Shown piece after piece: positions 1 to 9,113 of a stretch of DNA of 64,000 nucleotides. A model generated the notes under the pieces. It was not told the DNA's origin and ran no database searches. It was given only the letters and a program-made list of their open reading frames with translations. Source of the stretch: Vulcanisaeta sp. JCM 16161. GTDB lineage: Archaea > Thermoproteota > Thermoprotei > Thermoproteales > Thermocladiaceae. A program made the translations under genes and the position numbers. The stretch is taken from positions 198,729 to 262,728 of the forward strand of contig NZ_BBDO01000003.1 of assembly GCF_001316285.1 (NCBI RefSeq). Direction: 5' to 3'. The first letter of the stretch is position 1. Every line of letters begins with the position of its first letter.

Positions 1-467
1 CCTACCCATCTTAGAGGCTAATTCATTCAATAATTCGCTAAGGTCCTCAAAAACGTTAGTGGCGAATTTGCCCGGTATCTCTATCCTGACCCTGAAGCTT
101 ACATCCTCCACCTCGCCAGTCATTATGCTCCTGTACTCGTCATATGAATAGCTCTTCGCTAGCTGTGGCGGTATTAATAGGTTGAACACCCTAATGAGTA
201 AATCAGCCCTCCTTGAGGCGAGTAGGTTTATCATTAGTGAGGCGAGGGGTTCTGCTATGTCCTCGATGTTCACCAACCTTACATTCCTCCTTCTGGCCTC
301 CTCCACGGCCTCGGGCAGGAAGACCCTGGCGGCTACGAAGGATTGCCCCAGATTTGAGGCCTTAATAATATCGTCGGCGGTGGCCACGGCCATAATCCTA
401 CCCTTCAACTCGGCACCGCCTCCATCCTCAGTATGAAGACCCCATCCTCACCAAGCTCAAGCAACAC
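1..467 (-). CDS. Hypothetical protein, possibly nuclease-like, cut by window edge
   Basis: A minus-strand reading frame runs off the left edge. The likely start is a GTG at 467, about 25 nt after a TATA-like TTTATA (490-495), which fits a leaderless transcript. The first ~17 residues (VLLELGEDGVFILRMEAV) and the long downstream stretch (from AELKGRIMAV on) are in different frames, with one shift near 415-425. The segment with FLPEAVEEARRRNVRLVN recalls the C-terminal strand-helix of Mrr-like restriction endonuclease folds, where a residue pattern of this kind precedes the last helices. That resemblance is weak and no catalytic motif is visible. Function is unassigned. Confidence 0.5.
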
Positions 468-508
468 TAAACAAGCCCTAACCAATGCCTATAAACCTTC
501 CTCATGCC

Positions 509-1688
509 TTACCACCAGCGTAAACTACCCAGGACCCCCTCAGAGGCCCTTAGCATACCAACCCTGCCAGACTCGTCTTTGGGTAATAAATACTCATCAT
601 TAACCCTCTCAATAAAGCCGTAGTCGACCAACCTACTCAATATCTCATATACCCTGGACCTAGGTATCTCCTCGTTAATCAACGTACCCGCAACCTCGAC
701 AACCTCACCCAGGCGCGCCCTACCGCCCAGCCTGCCCAAAGCTAGGGTTATGGCAGCGTACCTGTACGCAGACTGCGTCGTCAGTAGGAAGTTCCTAAAC
801 TCCTCCCTAACCTCCTCTATGGCCTGGGCTACTATGTTTTCAATGTTAGGCTTAACGCCATGCCTTAGGTAATTCACGTACTCGGCACCAAACAGCGTTA
901 ACCAACCAACAACCCTATCTAGCCTATTCACGGCATTGTTTATCACGTCATCACCAACCTCTAGGCCCTCCTCCCTAAACCCCATCCTCAGGAACTCCCT
1001 GCTCTCGTCCTCACTAAATCTGCCCAGGTAGATCCTCCTCATATACCTGCCGAAGAACGGCTTTCCATACTCAAGACCCCTCAATAACCCCTCCATAATC
1101 CCCACCATACTACCCGTCATTACAATCACGGTATTTGTACAGTAATCATAAACATCCTGAAGTAAGGATGGGAAGTCAATACCCATGACCCTACCCAACT
1201 CCTGCGCCTCATCAAGTACAACAACTAGCCTCCTCCTATTATCCCTGGCGAAGCCATCCAACTCCCTGAGAAGCCCACCGACATCCTCAGCCCTAAACCT
1301 CCTAAGCCTAACCCTAAGCTTAAACGAGCTGAAGTTCACCACGGAATCCTCATCAACACCAAGCACATTAGCCACAAACCTAACAACCCTACCCACCAAC
1401 GTACCAGCTCTAACCAACCTAGCAACCTCCTCAGGGAGTAAGGCCACGAAGGAATCCCTCGAATACCGAACCCTACCCGACTCACGAAGTCTCACCAAAT
1501 TCAACCTAAGAGCCAAAACACCCAACTCATTAATAGCAACATTAACAAGACTAGTCTTACCAACCCTCCTAGGACCAAGAACAACACCCCCACTCACCCC
1601 TAACAACGGCATCCTCAAGTAACGAAAGCTCCCTATCCCTATCAAACAAATCCTCCCTCCTCTCCTTAGGCCTAGTACTAAACAGCAT
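509..1688 (-). CDS. Archaeal AAA ATPase (MJ-type, winged-helix C terminus)
   Basis: Predicted cytoplasmic P-loop ATPase of the archaeal ATPase family (Arch_ATPase, STAND-like). The Walker A motif is GPRRVGKTS, Walker B is VVVLDEAQEL, and a sensor region reads VIVMTGSMVG. The last ~90 residues look like a winged helix (ALGRLGGRARLGEVVEV followed by SRVYEILSRLVDYGFI). The ATG at 1688 gives the family's usual N terminus (ending EDLFDRDRELSLLEDA), but it lies in a different frame from the Walker A segment, so one indel near 1585-1600 separates them. The composite of ~390 residues is normal for the family. The start codon directly abuts two palindromes, which suggests autoregulation. Members of this family often sit in mobile or defence contexts, but the role is unknown. 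Confidence 0.8.
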
Positions 1689-1721
1689 GTTACGCCGGCG
1701 TAACAATTACGCGGGCGTAAT
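1689..1721. promoter_or_regulatory. Two tandem palindromes, likely operator
   Basis: GTTACGCCGGCGTAAC (1689-1704) is a perfect 16-nt palindrome. One base later, ATTACGCGGGCGTAAT (1706-1721) has perfect 7-nt arms around a GG centre. Together they read RTTACGC-NN-GCGTAAY twice, with centres 17 bp apart. They directly precede the ATG of the AAA ATPase at 1688, so a bound dimeric repressor would cover the promoter or start-site region. Operator function is an inference. Confidence 0.6.
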
Positions 1722-1827
1722 AAAAACCTAACTTCAAATCAATGCCCAGAATAAGTTTCTATGTTTTATGTGGTTTTCATGCCGTGGCAAAATTTTGCCA
1801 TGGCTCGGTTAGTGGGAATTTATTTGT

Positions 1828-2362
1828 TTATTCTTGTCTTAACTTTGTTAGTTCTTTGAGGGTTTCTTTGTGTTTCTTTAGGTCTTCGTGTAGTTGGTTT
1901 ATTTCCTGTTTTGCTATTATCCTTATCTTATTCTTTAGTTCGTGGAATGATCTTGAGCGCCTTTTGTATTTGTTTTTCTTCCTCTTTATTATTCGTTATG
2001 ATGTATAGTTTTATTCCTCTCCATTTATCTCTTACGTGTTTTAGTTTGGCCAGGGTTTGTTCTGTGTTTTTGTTCGTTTCGAAGGCTGCCAGTGGTGCTA
2101 ATCCTTCGTTGTATTCCTCCTGGCTTCCCCACCATACCTGAGTTATTTTGTAGGCCCCTGTGTCGTAATTGCTCACTGGATAATAGTTTAGGATCTCCGC
2201 TATTTCCGTGAGTTCCCTCACCACTTCCTCGTCTATTATGGTTTCCTCCCTCGCCCTGTCTGTCTCCGTTATTTTTGTTTCCTCCATTACTTCCGTTATT
2301 GGTCTTGGTGTTGTTTGCCTTCTTAGTTCGTTGATTATTAACTGCGCGTCTGCTATCGGCAT
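1828..2362 (-). CDS. Nuclease-like protein with coiled-coil C terminus (frameshifted)
   Basis: The unbroken part (~144 residues from ATG 2362) contains YKITQVWWGSQEEYNEG, AAFETNKNTEQTLAKL and IKLYIITN. This arrangement resembles PD-(D/E)xK-fold proteins in which a strand with FE and a basic residue is followed by a helix and another strand. The expected first acidic residue is not clear, so activity is uncertain. After the first stop another frame continues as a lysine/glutamate-rich coiled coil (INQLHEDLKKHKETLKEL) to a TAA at 1828, implying one indel near 1950. Codons are AAA/ATA-rich, unlike neighbouring genes. The frame upstream of the ATG is open and proline/threonine-rich (DPTNPKATP), so it may originally have been fused to the EVE protein 26 bp upstream. 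Confidence 0.55.
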
Positions 2363-2388
2363 TGGTGTTGCCTTTGGGTTTGTTGGGT

Positions 2389-2739
2389 CTACACTGTGTA
2401 GTGCTCGGTAATGCCCCTCCTACCCCTAATGAACGATAACTTACTGGCTATGCTGCCAAGCTCAACCCTACCCAGGGCTATCGGCTTTACCTCAACCACG
2501 TGTGACCAATCATTCAACTTCTTACCAGCCTTAACCCAATCACCAACAACCTCGAAAACCCCCACGAAGGACTTACAGTAGGACTTACAACCGAAGCCAC
2601 TCACGAAGAGCACAAGGCGTGTGCCGGGCCTTACCCTAGTCATTAACAGGCCGCACTCTGGGTCACGGCAACCAAATAGGCCCGTCTCCACAATACCCAT
2701 GAAGACCCTCTCCCTCACAATGGCAAGCCAGTAATTCAC
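2389..2739 (-). CDS. EVE-domain (PUA-like) protein
   Basis: A 116-residue protein beginning NYWLAIVRERVFMGIV, with RVRPGTRLVLFVSGFG and a basic C-terminal strand (KLSFIRGRRG). This matches the EVE/PUA-like fold (UPF0310 type), in which an N-terminal YWL strand is followed by a P-G-D/T turn and a hydrophobic strand. In other organisms EVE domains bind modified bases in DNA or RNA and are frequently tied to modification-dependent nucleases. The C terminus is short for the family and the downstream gene is nuclease-like, so this may be the N-terminal half of a fusion split by an indel near 2390-2400. The fold assignment is moderately secure; the substrate is unknown. Confidence 0.65.
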   Translation of the reverse strand: MNYWLAIVRERVFMGIVETGLFGCRDPECGLLMTRVRPGTRLVLFVSGFGCKSYCKSFVGVFEVVGDWVKAGKKLNDWSHVVEVKPIALGRVELGSIASKLSFIRGRRGITEHYTV

Positions 2740-2932
2740 GGGTGATAAATAGCCTAGGTAGAGAAAAACTTTTGCTGGGGTTGCGGTGCGTCATAATTCA
2801 AATGAGTGCAATTGAATAGTAAATAAACCCATGCCTCAACGCCAGTGAATTTAACTGGAAACCGCTAATTACAATGACCAAGTAATACTTAAACATTTTT
2901 AAGTAAGGAGTTTGGGTAATACCTCGATCTAA

Positions 2933-4587
2933 ATGGGTGATTCAGCCCTAGGCGTACTTAATGAGCTCTACGTGCACAGCGCCAATGTTAATAATGCGAT
3001 GGTCATGACCATAATCGGTATATACCTACACGCGGTCTTCGTATCATTCACCCTGGGCTTCCCGCTGGCCATACTCGCCTGGCTCATTAAGTGGTACAGG
3101 ACTGGCGATGCATTATTCCTCAATTACTCCAAGACCCTGACCATGGTTTGGGCCGTGAACTTCGCCCTCGGCGCCGTCACGGGCACAATAGTGGAGTTCG
3201 GGCTACTGGACATCTGGCCAACGAGCATACTACTCTACTCCTCCTCGGCCTTCATACCACTCCTCTATGAAGCAACAATAGCCTTCATAGGCGAGGCAGT
3301 ACTTGTGGTCCTCTTCATAGTCGCCATAGGCAGGTGGAGGGCTAGGTACACACTGGGCATACTAATCGCGGCCTGGCTCCTCGGCTCACTCTCAGGCTAC
3401 TTCATACTAACGGCTAATGCCTGGATGAACGTCCCCTGGGGCATGGGTGGGATACCACACGCGTTATACCCGTTCCTACCGAGTTATGGCCCTGACGATG
3501 CAAACCTAACCGCAACACTAAACCTAGCCGCACTACTCCTGCACTACACAATCGATGGCTCCGGCTCGGTAGCCTTATCGAGCACAGACTTCACGTCGCT
3601 GGTCGGCACCTACTTCACAAACCCATGCTACCCATGGTTAACCCAGACGCCATAGTGACCACGTTTCACACATTATTCGCGGCATACGCAATAGGCGTGG
3701 GCGCCGTGGCCCTAGCCCTCTCAATAAGGTTCTTCAGGACCCACGACGATAAATACATCAAGTTACTAAAGCCCCTCCTCTGGGTACTCACCGTGGTACT
3801 CCTCATAGAGCATAGTCCTCGGGCATTTCATGGGCGATGTCGTGGTGGCGTACCAACCACTCAAGTTCACGTCACTGACCACACTGACAGGAGGCCCAGG
3901 GGTCTATGGGTATGAGTACTACGACCCCGTGGAGGCGCTATTTGCATATGGCAACCCATACCACCCACTCTACGGGTTCCAATACTACCTAAGCCAATGC
4001 AGGGCACTGGGCAACATCACCTTCGGTCAACTCTACGGCGAGCTAGACCCAGGGATGCTCAAATACCTCGGCCCACTGGCCAACGTGACGCTGGCCCAGA
4101 ACTGCGAGGCCGCGGTGCTCTCCCTGGAGCCGCTGGCGCCACTGGTGAGTGCGTTTTACTACACAATGATTGGCGCTGGAATACTACTCGCCATAGCCGC
4201 AGTACTTGCCCTATTCACATACCTCGTGAGGGTGCCAGCCTATCGGCGGTAACGGACTTCATAAACAATGAAATACTGGGCGTATTGATAGGCAGTGACA
4301 ACGTAATGCCCTTCCTAGCCTCAGCAATGGCTGTCCTATCGGCTATAGCCGCCACGGCCGGGTGGGCAGCGAGGGAGATTGGTAGGCAGCCGTGGACCGT
4401 GTATGGGTTGATAACCACGAATGAGGTCGTCACGGGAGACGTGATAACCCCGGGCTTCGTGGCCTTCGTAGTCGCCATACTGCTTGTAATAGCCGTTGTT
4501 GGGGCCCTGGCCATGTACTACGTGGCCACAAGACCAAGCCTCCTTGATAGGGTTAGGGAGTTAACTGGGGTGGTTGGTCATGAGTAA
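2933..4587 (+). CDS. cydA: Cytochrome bd quinol oxidase subunit I (CydA)
   Basis: Membrane subunit of a bd-type quinol:O2 oxidoreductase. Three frame segments (2933-3655, 3625-~3830 and 3830-4252) are followed by a fourth ending at 4587. Joined, they give ~550 residues, the normal length. TM1 carries a histidine (YLHAVFVSFTLGF), the expected heme b595 ligand. The helix with TFHTLFAAYAIG carries the expected heme b558 histidine. GRQPWTVYGLITT after the Q-loop region is the CydA family signature. The last residues end in the GGTCATGAGTAA overlap with the next gene, so the two are translationally coupled. Frame changes near 3650, 3820 and 4250 look like sequencing indels. No cydB-like gene follows; a second CydA-like protein takes its place. 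Confidence 0.88.
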
Positions 4588-5696
4588 TTACCTAGCCCTA
4601 CTATCCTTTGCGGTGCTTGGCTTCGCCCTCGAGATGCACCTGGTCTTCGTTAACGTGATCATCGGGGCTACGGTGCTCACGGTAATAACCAGGTACCTAG
4701 CCTACCTACGCAGGGACCGGGCCTTGAGTACGTGGCCAGGGACATGTTTAGGCTCATGGTCGTGACCGAGCTCTTCGGTGGTGTCTGGGGCACGATACTG
4801 ACGGTGTTCATGGCGGGCCTCTTCCCATCAATGACCGCGATATTCACGAGGGTTTACTTCTACCCAATAGCCATAGCCCTCGTAGGCATACTACTGAGCA
4901 TACCGCTCATAGCCATATACTGGCATCTATGGGGTAGGATTGACCCGAGGACGCACAGCCTGATTGGCGTGCCACTAGCCATATCCGTACTCCTCGTACC
5001 AGTGGGCTTCAGGTACCTCTTCGCGGGCCTTGATTACCCGCAGTACGTCACGGGGGACCTCAACCCACTCACAGTCTTCTCAAACCCTGTATACCCACCG
5101 CTCATTGCCCACACGCTAATCGGCGCCATGGACATAGGCGCCTTCGTAACAGCCTCGGTACTGGCGACTAGGAGGAACCTAGACATTAGGAGTGTGAGGA
5201 TCGCCCTCGGCACCGGGCTAGTACTACTAGTGCCACAAGCCATTGCCGGGGCCTACTACTTCACAGTCCTCGAGAGGTACGACCCATACATAGCCAGCAA
5301 CATTGCAGGGCCATTACTCGGTTATGACCCTAGCACGGCCATGTTCTACCCAGCCTTCTACGCCGCGATAGCCCTCACCATAGCCCTGGGCGCCGCAGCC
5401 CTATACGCCTTTTACGCGGTAATGCAGGGTAGGGTCGCTAGACCCGTGGTAATCAGCACGGGCCTCCTCGCGGAGGCCGTACTCGTGCTCATGGAGTACG
5501 TTAATGACGGGTCCAGGTACCCATACCTATTCATAAGCGGTGGTTCCGGCATACCAATAACGCAATTACTAAACACACTCATACCACTACCCCTAATTGC
5601 CATGTACACAATGCTCCTATCAACATTCATATTCACGCAATCTTCACGGTAACCCTATACTACGCCATAATAAGGAGACTCCTACCAGAGGAGTGA
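4580..5696 (+). CDS. CydA'-like second bd-oxidase subunit
   Basis: Polytopic membrane protein of ~370 residues starting at the ATG overlapping the cydA stop. The N terminus ALEMHLVFVNVIIGATVLT parallels TM1 of CydA, including a histidine, and the following segments align with CydA-type helices rather than CydB. It lacks the GRQPW signature and the long C-terminal part of CydA. This fits the archaeal CydAA' arrangement, where a shortened CydA paralogue replaces CydB as structural partner. One frame change near 4735 separates the first ~50 residues from the rest. After the residues TFIFTQSSR another frame continues (FTVTLYYAIIRRLLPEE) to the TGA at 5694-5696, so a second indel near 5645 is likely. 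Assignment as CydA' is inference from sequence similarity by eye and from gene order. Confidence 0.7.
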
Positions 5697-5760
5697 GTTA
5701 AACACACTATCAAGCACCTCTCAAAACGGTCTTTAACACTTCAATATGCAGGTTCGCAAC

Positions 5761-5792
5761 TTTTATATAATGTATATACTGCCTCAGTTCAA
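5761..5792 (+). promoter_or_regulatory. Promoter of Tat-exported beta-helix gene
   Basis: The AT-rich TTTTATATAATG at 5761-5772 is a good archaeal TATA element about 25 nt before the ATG at 5792. The transcript would be leaderless. This suggests independent transcription from the oxidase genes. Confidence 0.6.
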
Positions 5793-7470
5793 TGCCCGAT
5801 AGAAGGGACTTCCTCAGACTTCTTGGGGCCCTCGGCTCGGTGCATTGGGTGGCGTAGTGGTTGATTCCCTAACCACTAGGTTTATTATGAGGCCTACCGA
5901 AACTTCACAACAAATTGCGCAGCCCCAATACTCGGTGATTGTCCAAACACCCCAGGGCCCTAATGGGCCTAGGCCAATGGTCGTTTCGGCTGATGGCGAG
6001 GTTATTGTTGATGAGAATGGCAGAATAATAAGCGACCTAGGGGTATACCCTACTGAGGGTGTTAATGAGTTGGGTGGTTATACCCAGACTGCGGGTATAC
6101 AGGAGGCAATAGCTACCTTCTAAACACTGGCGGTGGTGTGGCCTTCATTAGGAGGGGCGACTATTACCCCAGCAGGATTATACACGTTGGGGTCATTGAT
6201 AGGCAGGTCCAGGTCATTCTTCAGGGCGAGGGATTGGCCACTAGGATTCATCTCTATAACAATACCGGGCATGGCATGGATTGGGCCTTCACAGTGGGTA
6301 CTCCAGGTAATTCACCAACGGCCGACCAAGCACCACCCCCAGTCTTTAGGGATTTCGCATTCGTCAACGATATAAACACAGGCCGCCCGTAGGCCCACTC
6401 GTCACCGGCGGGTATTATAGTGGAGGTGGGGCTGTGGGTAACGGCGTGGTTTTGGAGGACATCACGGTCGTCGACCCACCAAGCCTAGCCAATAGCCCAG
6501 GTACTCCCCCATCACCGATAGGTTGGATTTGGTTCAATAACTCCTACGGCATTAGGGTTAGGGGGTTCACATACCTTGGAGCCAATCCAAATAGTAAGGG
6601 CTCGACAATAATCGTTAGTGATGGAGTGACCTTTACCGAGATCGATGAGTCACTCTTCATAAGCACGGCCAGGGCCGGCATCGCAATAGCCTCCGGTACA
6701 GGTATTGTACAGGTGACTAATACGCAAATACTTGGGTTTAACGTTGGTGTTAACTATGGTAATACTGACGGTAGGAGTAAGTTGATGATGACCAACGTGG
6801 TTATAGGCACCGATAGAGGTGGTGTGGAAGGTTACGGCGCCCAACTCTTCGTGGACGTACCAATATACGTAGATTACGGCTTCACGGACGCCTAATATGT
6901 TGCAGTAGGTTAGGTGGCGTTATCAAACTCCGGGACTCAGTGGGCAGGATTACTATAAGCAACTCTGAAGTCCACTCACTAACCATAGAGGCCATTACTG
7001 AGAATAGGCCCCAGAGCGACCTACTCCTAACCATCGAGGGCAGTAGGGTGGTAGGCTTTGGCGGTGGCCCCCTCATAAACATACCGCAGGGATATACAGC
7101 GAATTCAATAATTAGGGTCAGGCTCATTAATAATGAGTTGAGTAAGCAGGCCCAGGGGAGTGGGTGGTCGTTAATAGCCGTGCCGAGTGGCGTAATCCTC
7201 GAGATTAGGAATAATTACATAAGGACACTTCCAGGCTTCAACACAATCATTGGGCTAAGCCAGGACTTAACGAGTGGGTTCTATGAATTCTCAGAAAACA
7301 CGGTAGAGCCCATGACCCAACCAACATACCTACTCAGTGGCGGTGTTGCAATAAGCGCACCATTCATAATAAGCGGAAACAAATTCTTGGCACAGGCACG
7401 GCTATTTAAGGTCGCACCCACGTCACAGGCAGGTCTATCACTCGCGGGTAATATTAACCTAACCACGTAA
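5792..7470 (+). CDS. Tat-exported right-handed beta-helix protein (pectate-lyase-like fold)
   Basis: The N terminus MPDRRDFLRLLGALG is a twin-arginine signal (RRDFLR), followed in another frame by LGGVVVDSL, so export in folded form is likely. Downstream, TAGIQEAIA and GGGVAFIRRGDYYPS match the opening of pectate_lyase_3-type proteins, where a short helix leads into the G-G-G-V-x-x-x-x-G-x-Y strand. Later segments show repeated short strands ending in N/G turns (FNVGVNYGNTDG, VILEIRNNYIRTL, FIISGNKFLAQA), typical of parallel beta-helix coils. There are four frame changes (near 5840, 6125, 6400 and 6900-6940); the composite is ~560 residues. Such proteins bind or cleave polysaccharides or act as adhesins or tail-spike-like proteins; no catalytic residues were identified. 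It is a surface or extracellular protein in this organism. Confidence 0.65.
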
Positions 7471-7535
7471 ATTACCCACCACGAACTAGCTACGCGCATA
7501 ACCAAGCCCCTTAATATTGATGACAAATAGAAAAA

Positions 7536-8276
7536 TCAAAGCCCAGGATTAGTCCTCTCCCTCATACCCTCAATAAGCCAAATACCCCTCCTCCCAGCCT
7601 CCTCGACCGCGCCCAGCATTGCCCTTAGGCAGTAGATGACCTTAATCACCCTGCCCGGGAACTTATCCGGGAACAGCCTTAAGGCCTCGCCAACCCCCTC
7701 ATCAAACCTTGCAATCAACCTAGGACCAGCCCTAGTCTTGGCCTCGCCGACCACGGTCAACTGCCCATTAGTCCCATAAACATCAAACTCAAACCTCGAG
7801 TCAAGCACAACCCTGTCAGTCCTAATATCAACACCCCTCCCCCTAAGCATATGTGTAACAACATCATTAGCCTCCTCCTCAATAGAAGCCGTCAAATTAT
7901 CCAAAGTCCTCCTAATGGCACCAACATCCCTCCTAAGCAACCTAACCTCCCACCACAACCTCTCAATATTCTCATCAATCCTCCTAACCTCCTGCCACAG
8001 CTTATTATTCTCCTGCCATAATTTCTCGATGTTTTCGTTTATTCTCTTATTCTCCTGCCACAACCTGTTTTGATCTTCCCTCAAAGCCCTAACTTCTTGC
8101 CAAAGCCCCTCCTGACCCTCCACAAGCCTCTGAACAGTCCTCGCCAACTCACCAACAGCACTAATCAATTGCTTAATCGAAGACTGAACATCAGAAATAC
8201 CCAAAAGCCCCATTACGGCTAGCCTAAACTCCTCATCCTCCCTCAACAAACGCAAAAACTCATCACGAAAAGACAT
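7536..8276 (-). CDS. Coiled-coil PD-(D/E)XK nuclease-like protein (DUF3782 type)
   Basis: The start is placed at the ATG at 8276 (MSFRDEFLRLLREDEEFR), because an earlier in-frame start would add an unlikely tryptophan-rich leader. Residues ~25-125 form a long coiled coil with an 11-14-residue repeat built on LWQEV/LWQEN and INENIEKLW/IDENIERLW. The C-terminal ~110 residues contain FEFDVYG then TVVGEAKTR, the D...ExK core of the PD-(D/E)XK nuclease fold, followed by a helix and VIKVIYCLRAM. This architecture matches an archaeal family known as DUF3782, common in Thermoproteales and Sulfolobales and of unknown function. DNA cleavage is possible but unproven. It stands alone, downstream of the pilin gene on the same strand. 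Confidence 0.75.
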   Translation of the reverse strand: MSFRDEFLRLLREDEEFRLAVMGLLGISDVQSSIKQLISAVGELARTVQRLVEGQEGLWQEVRALREDQNRLWQENKRINENIEKLWQENNKLWQEVRRIDENIERLWWEVRLLRRDVGAIRRTLDNLTASIEEEANDVVTHMLRGRGVDIRTDRVVLDSRFEFDVYGTNGQLTVVGEAKTRAGPRLIARFDEGVGEALRLFPDKFPGRVIKVIYCLRAMLGAVEEAGRRGIWLIEGMRERTNPGL

Positions 8277-8368
8277 CCAAATAATGAACCCACAACCAAA
8301 AATAAAAACCCACCGCCACAGGCTGGAGGACAACCACATAATCGGGGAACTAGGGTTCAGGGAAATTC

Positions 8369-8614
8369 ATGGACTACGTAGCATTCATAAACGAACCAGC
8401 CCAAATAACCGAGGCAGAGGAACACCCCGAGCATGGCCATGACCTGGAAACACCTACACCGAGACTCACAGCACATGATGAAGACGGAATAACACAACCC
8501 AACATTGAAATTACCAAGGAAGTAAGCGAACCAATAGGTAAGTGGCAAAGGCAAGGCACAAAAACAGCCATAACCACAGTAAACAAAGCCGGGGAACAAT
8601 CACAATTAATTTAA
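8369..8614 (+). CDS. Doubtful small acidic ORF
   Basis: An 81-codon ORF from ATG 8369 encodes a polar, acidic sequence (NEPAQITEAEEHPEHGHDL). The opposite strand is also open in two frames but yields cysteine- and leucine-rich sequences of no familiar kind. Codon use (ATA, GAA, CCA) is plausible for this genome. No promoter, domain or partner could be identified, so the stretch between the nuclease-like and pilin genes may equally be non-coding. Confidence 0.25.
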   Translation: MDYVAFINEPAQITEAEEHPEHGHDLETPTPRLTAHDEDGITQPNIEITKEVSEPIGKWQRQGTKTAITTVNKAGEQSQLI

Positions 8615-8638
8615 GGGGAAGAAAAGCAACACAACTGA

Positions 8639-9064
8639 CTAAGAGGCAGTGAGAGTAAGCGACTCAACCAGGGAACCACCAGCACCACTCAACGAAACAA
8701 CAACGGTATAAGAAACGCCAGGCTCAACACCACTACACTGACCAACGAGCCCATAACTACCCCCCGCGACCACGGTAGCGCCAACGCCACTCCACGAACA
8801 ACTAAGTGTCGAGCCATTAGGCCCATAAACCTTAACACCACTAACGGTTAACTGGGTCGTACCTGCATTATATATGTTTATTGTGACGACTCCTGTAGAC
8901 GCTGATATACTGCCGGAAACCTCAACCTCTGGGGTATTAATGGCGTGTTGACCCATGGCCTTCGCCCCATGGTAAAAGATCATTATTAACGCCACACCAA
9001 CGACTATGAGAACAGCCGCTATTATTACTGAGACCAACGGTGATAACTCACCCCTACTACGCAT
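8639..9064 (-). CDS. Archaeal type IV pilin-like protein
   Basis: A 141-residue protein with an N terminus typical of archaeal class III signal peptides: a short basic leader (MRSRGE), then LSPLVSVIIAAVLIVVGVALIMIFY, the hydrophobic helix that packs into the pilus core. The remaining ~100 residues are serine/glycine/threonine/valine-rich beta-sandwich sequence (VTINIYNAGTTQLTVSGV) with one cysteine pair. A PibD/PilD-like peptidase would cut after the basic leader. It lies divergent from the T2SF gene at 9114 and close to a secretion ATPase gene, so it is the probable subunit of the pilus-like system encoded here. Confidence 0.8.
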   Translation of the reverse strand: MRSRGELSPLVSVIIAAVLIVVGVALIMIFYHGAKAMGQHAINTPEVEVSGSISASTGVVTINIYNAGTTQLTVSGVKVYGPNGSTLSCSWSGVGATVVAGGSYGLVGQCSGVEPGVSYTVVVSLSGAGGSLVESLTLTAS

Positions 9065-9113
9065 AATTAATCCATGGGGGTACTCCTTTTAAGTATTGCC
9101 GCGCAATACACCT

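Noticed and set aside
8357..8599. Minus-strand cysteine-rich membrane protein between pilin and nuclease-like genes
   Set aside because: Two overlapping minus frames give unnatural cysteine- and leucine-rich sequences; no membrane topology pattern continues across them.
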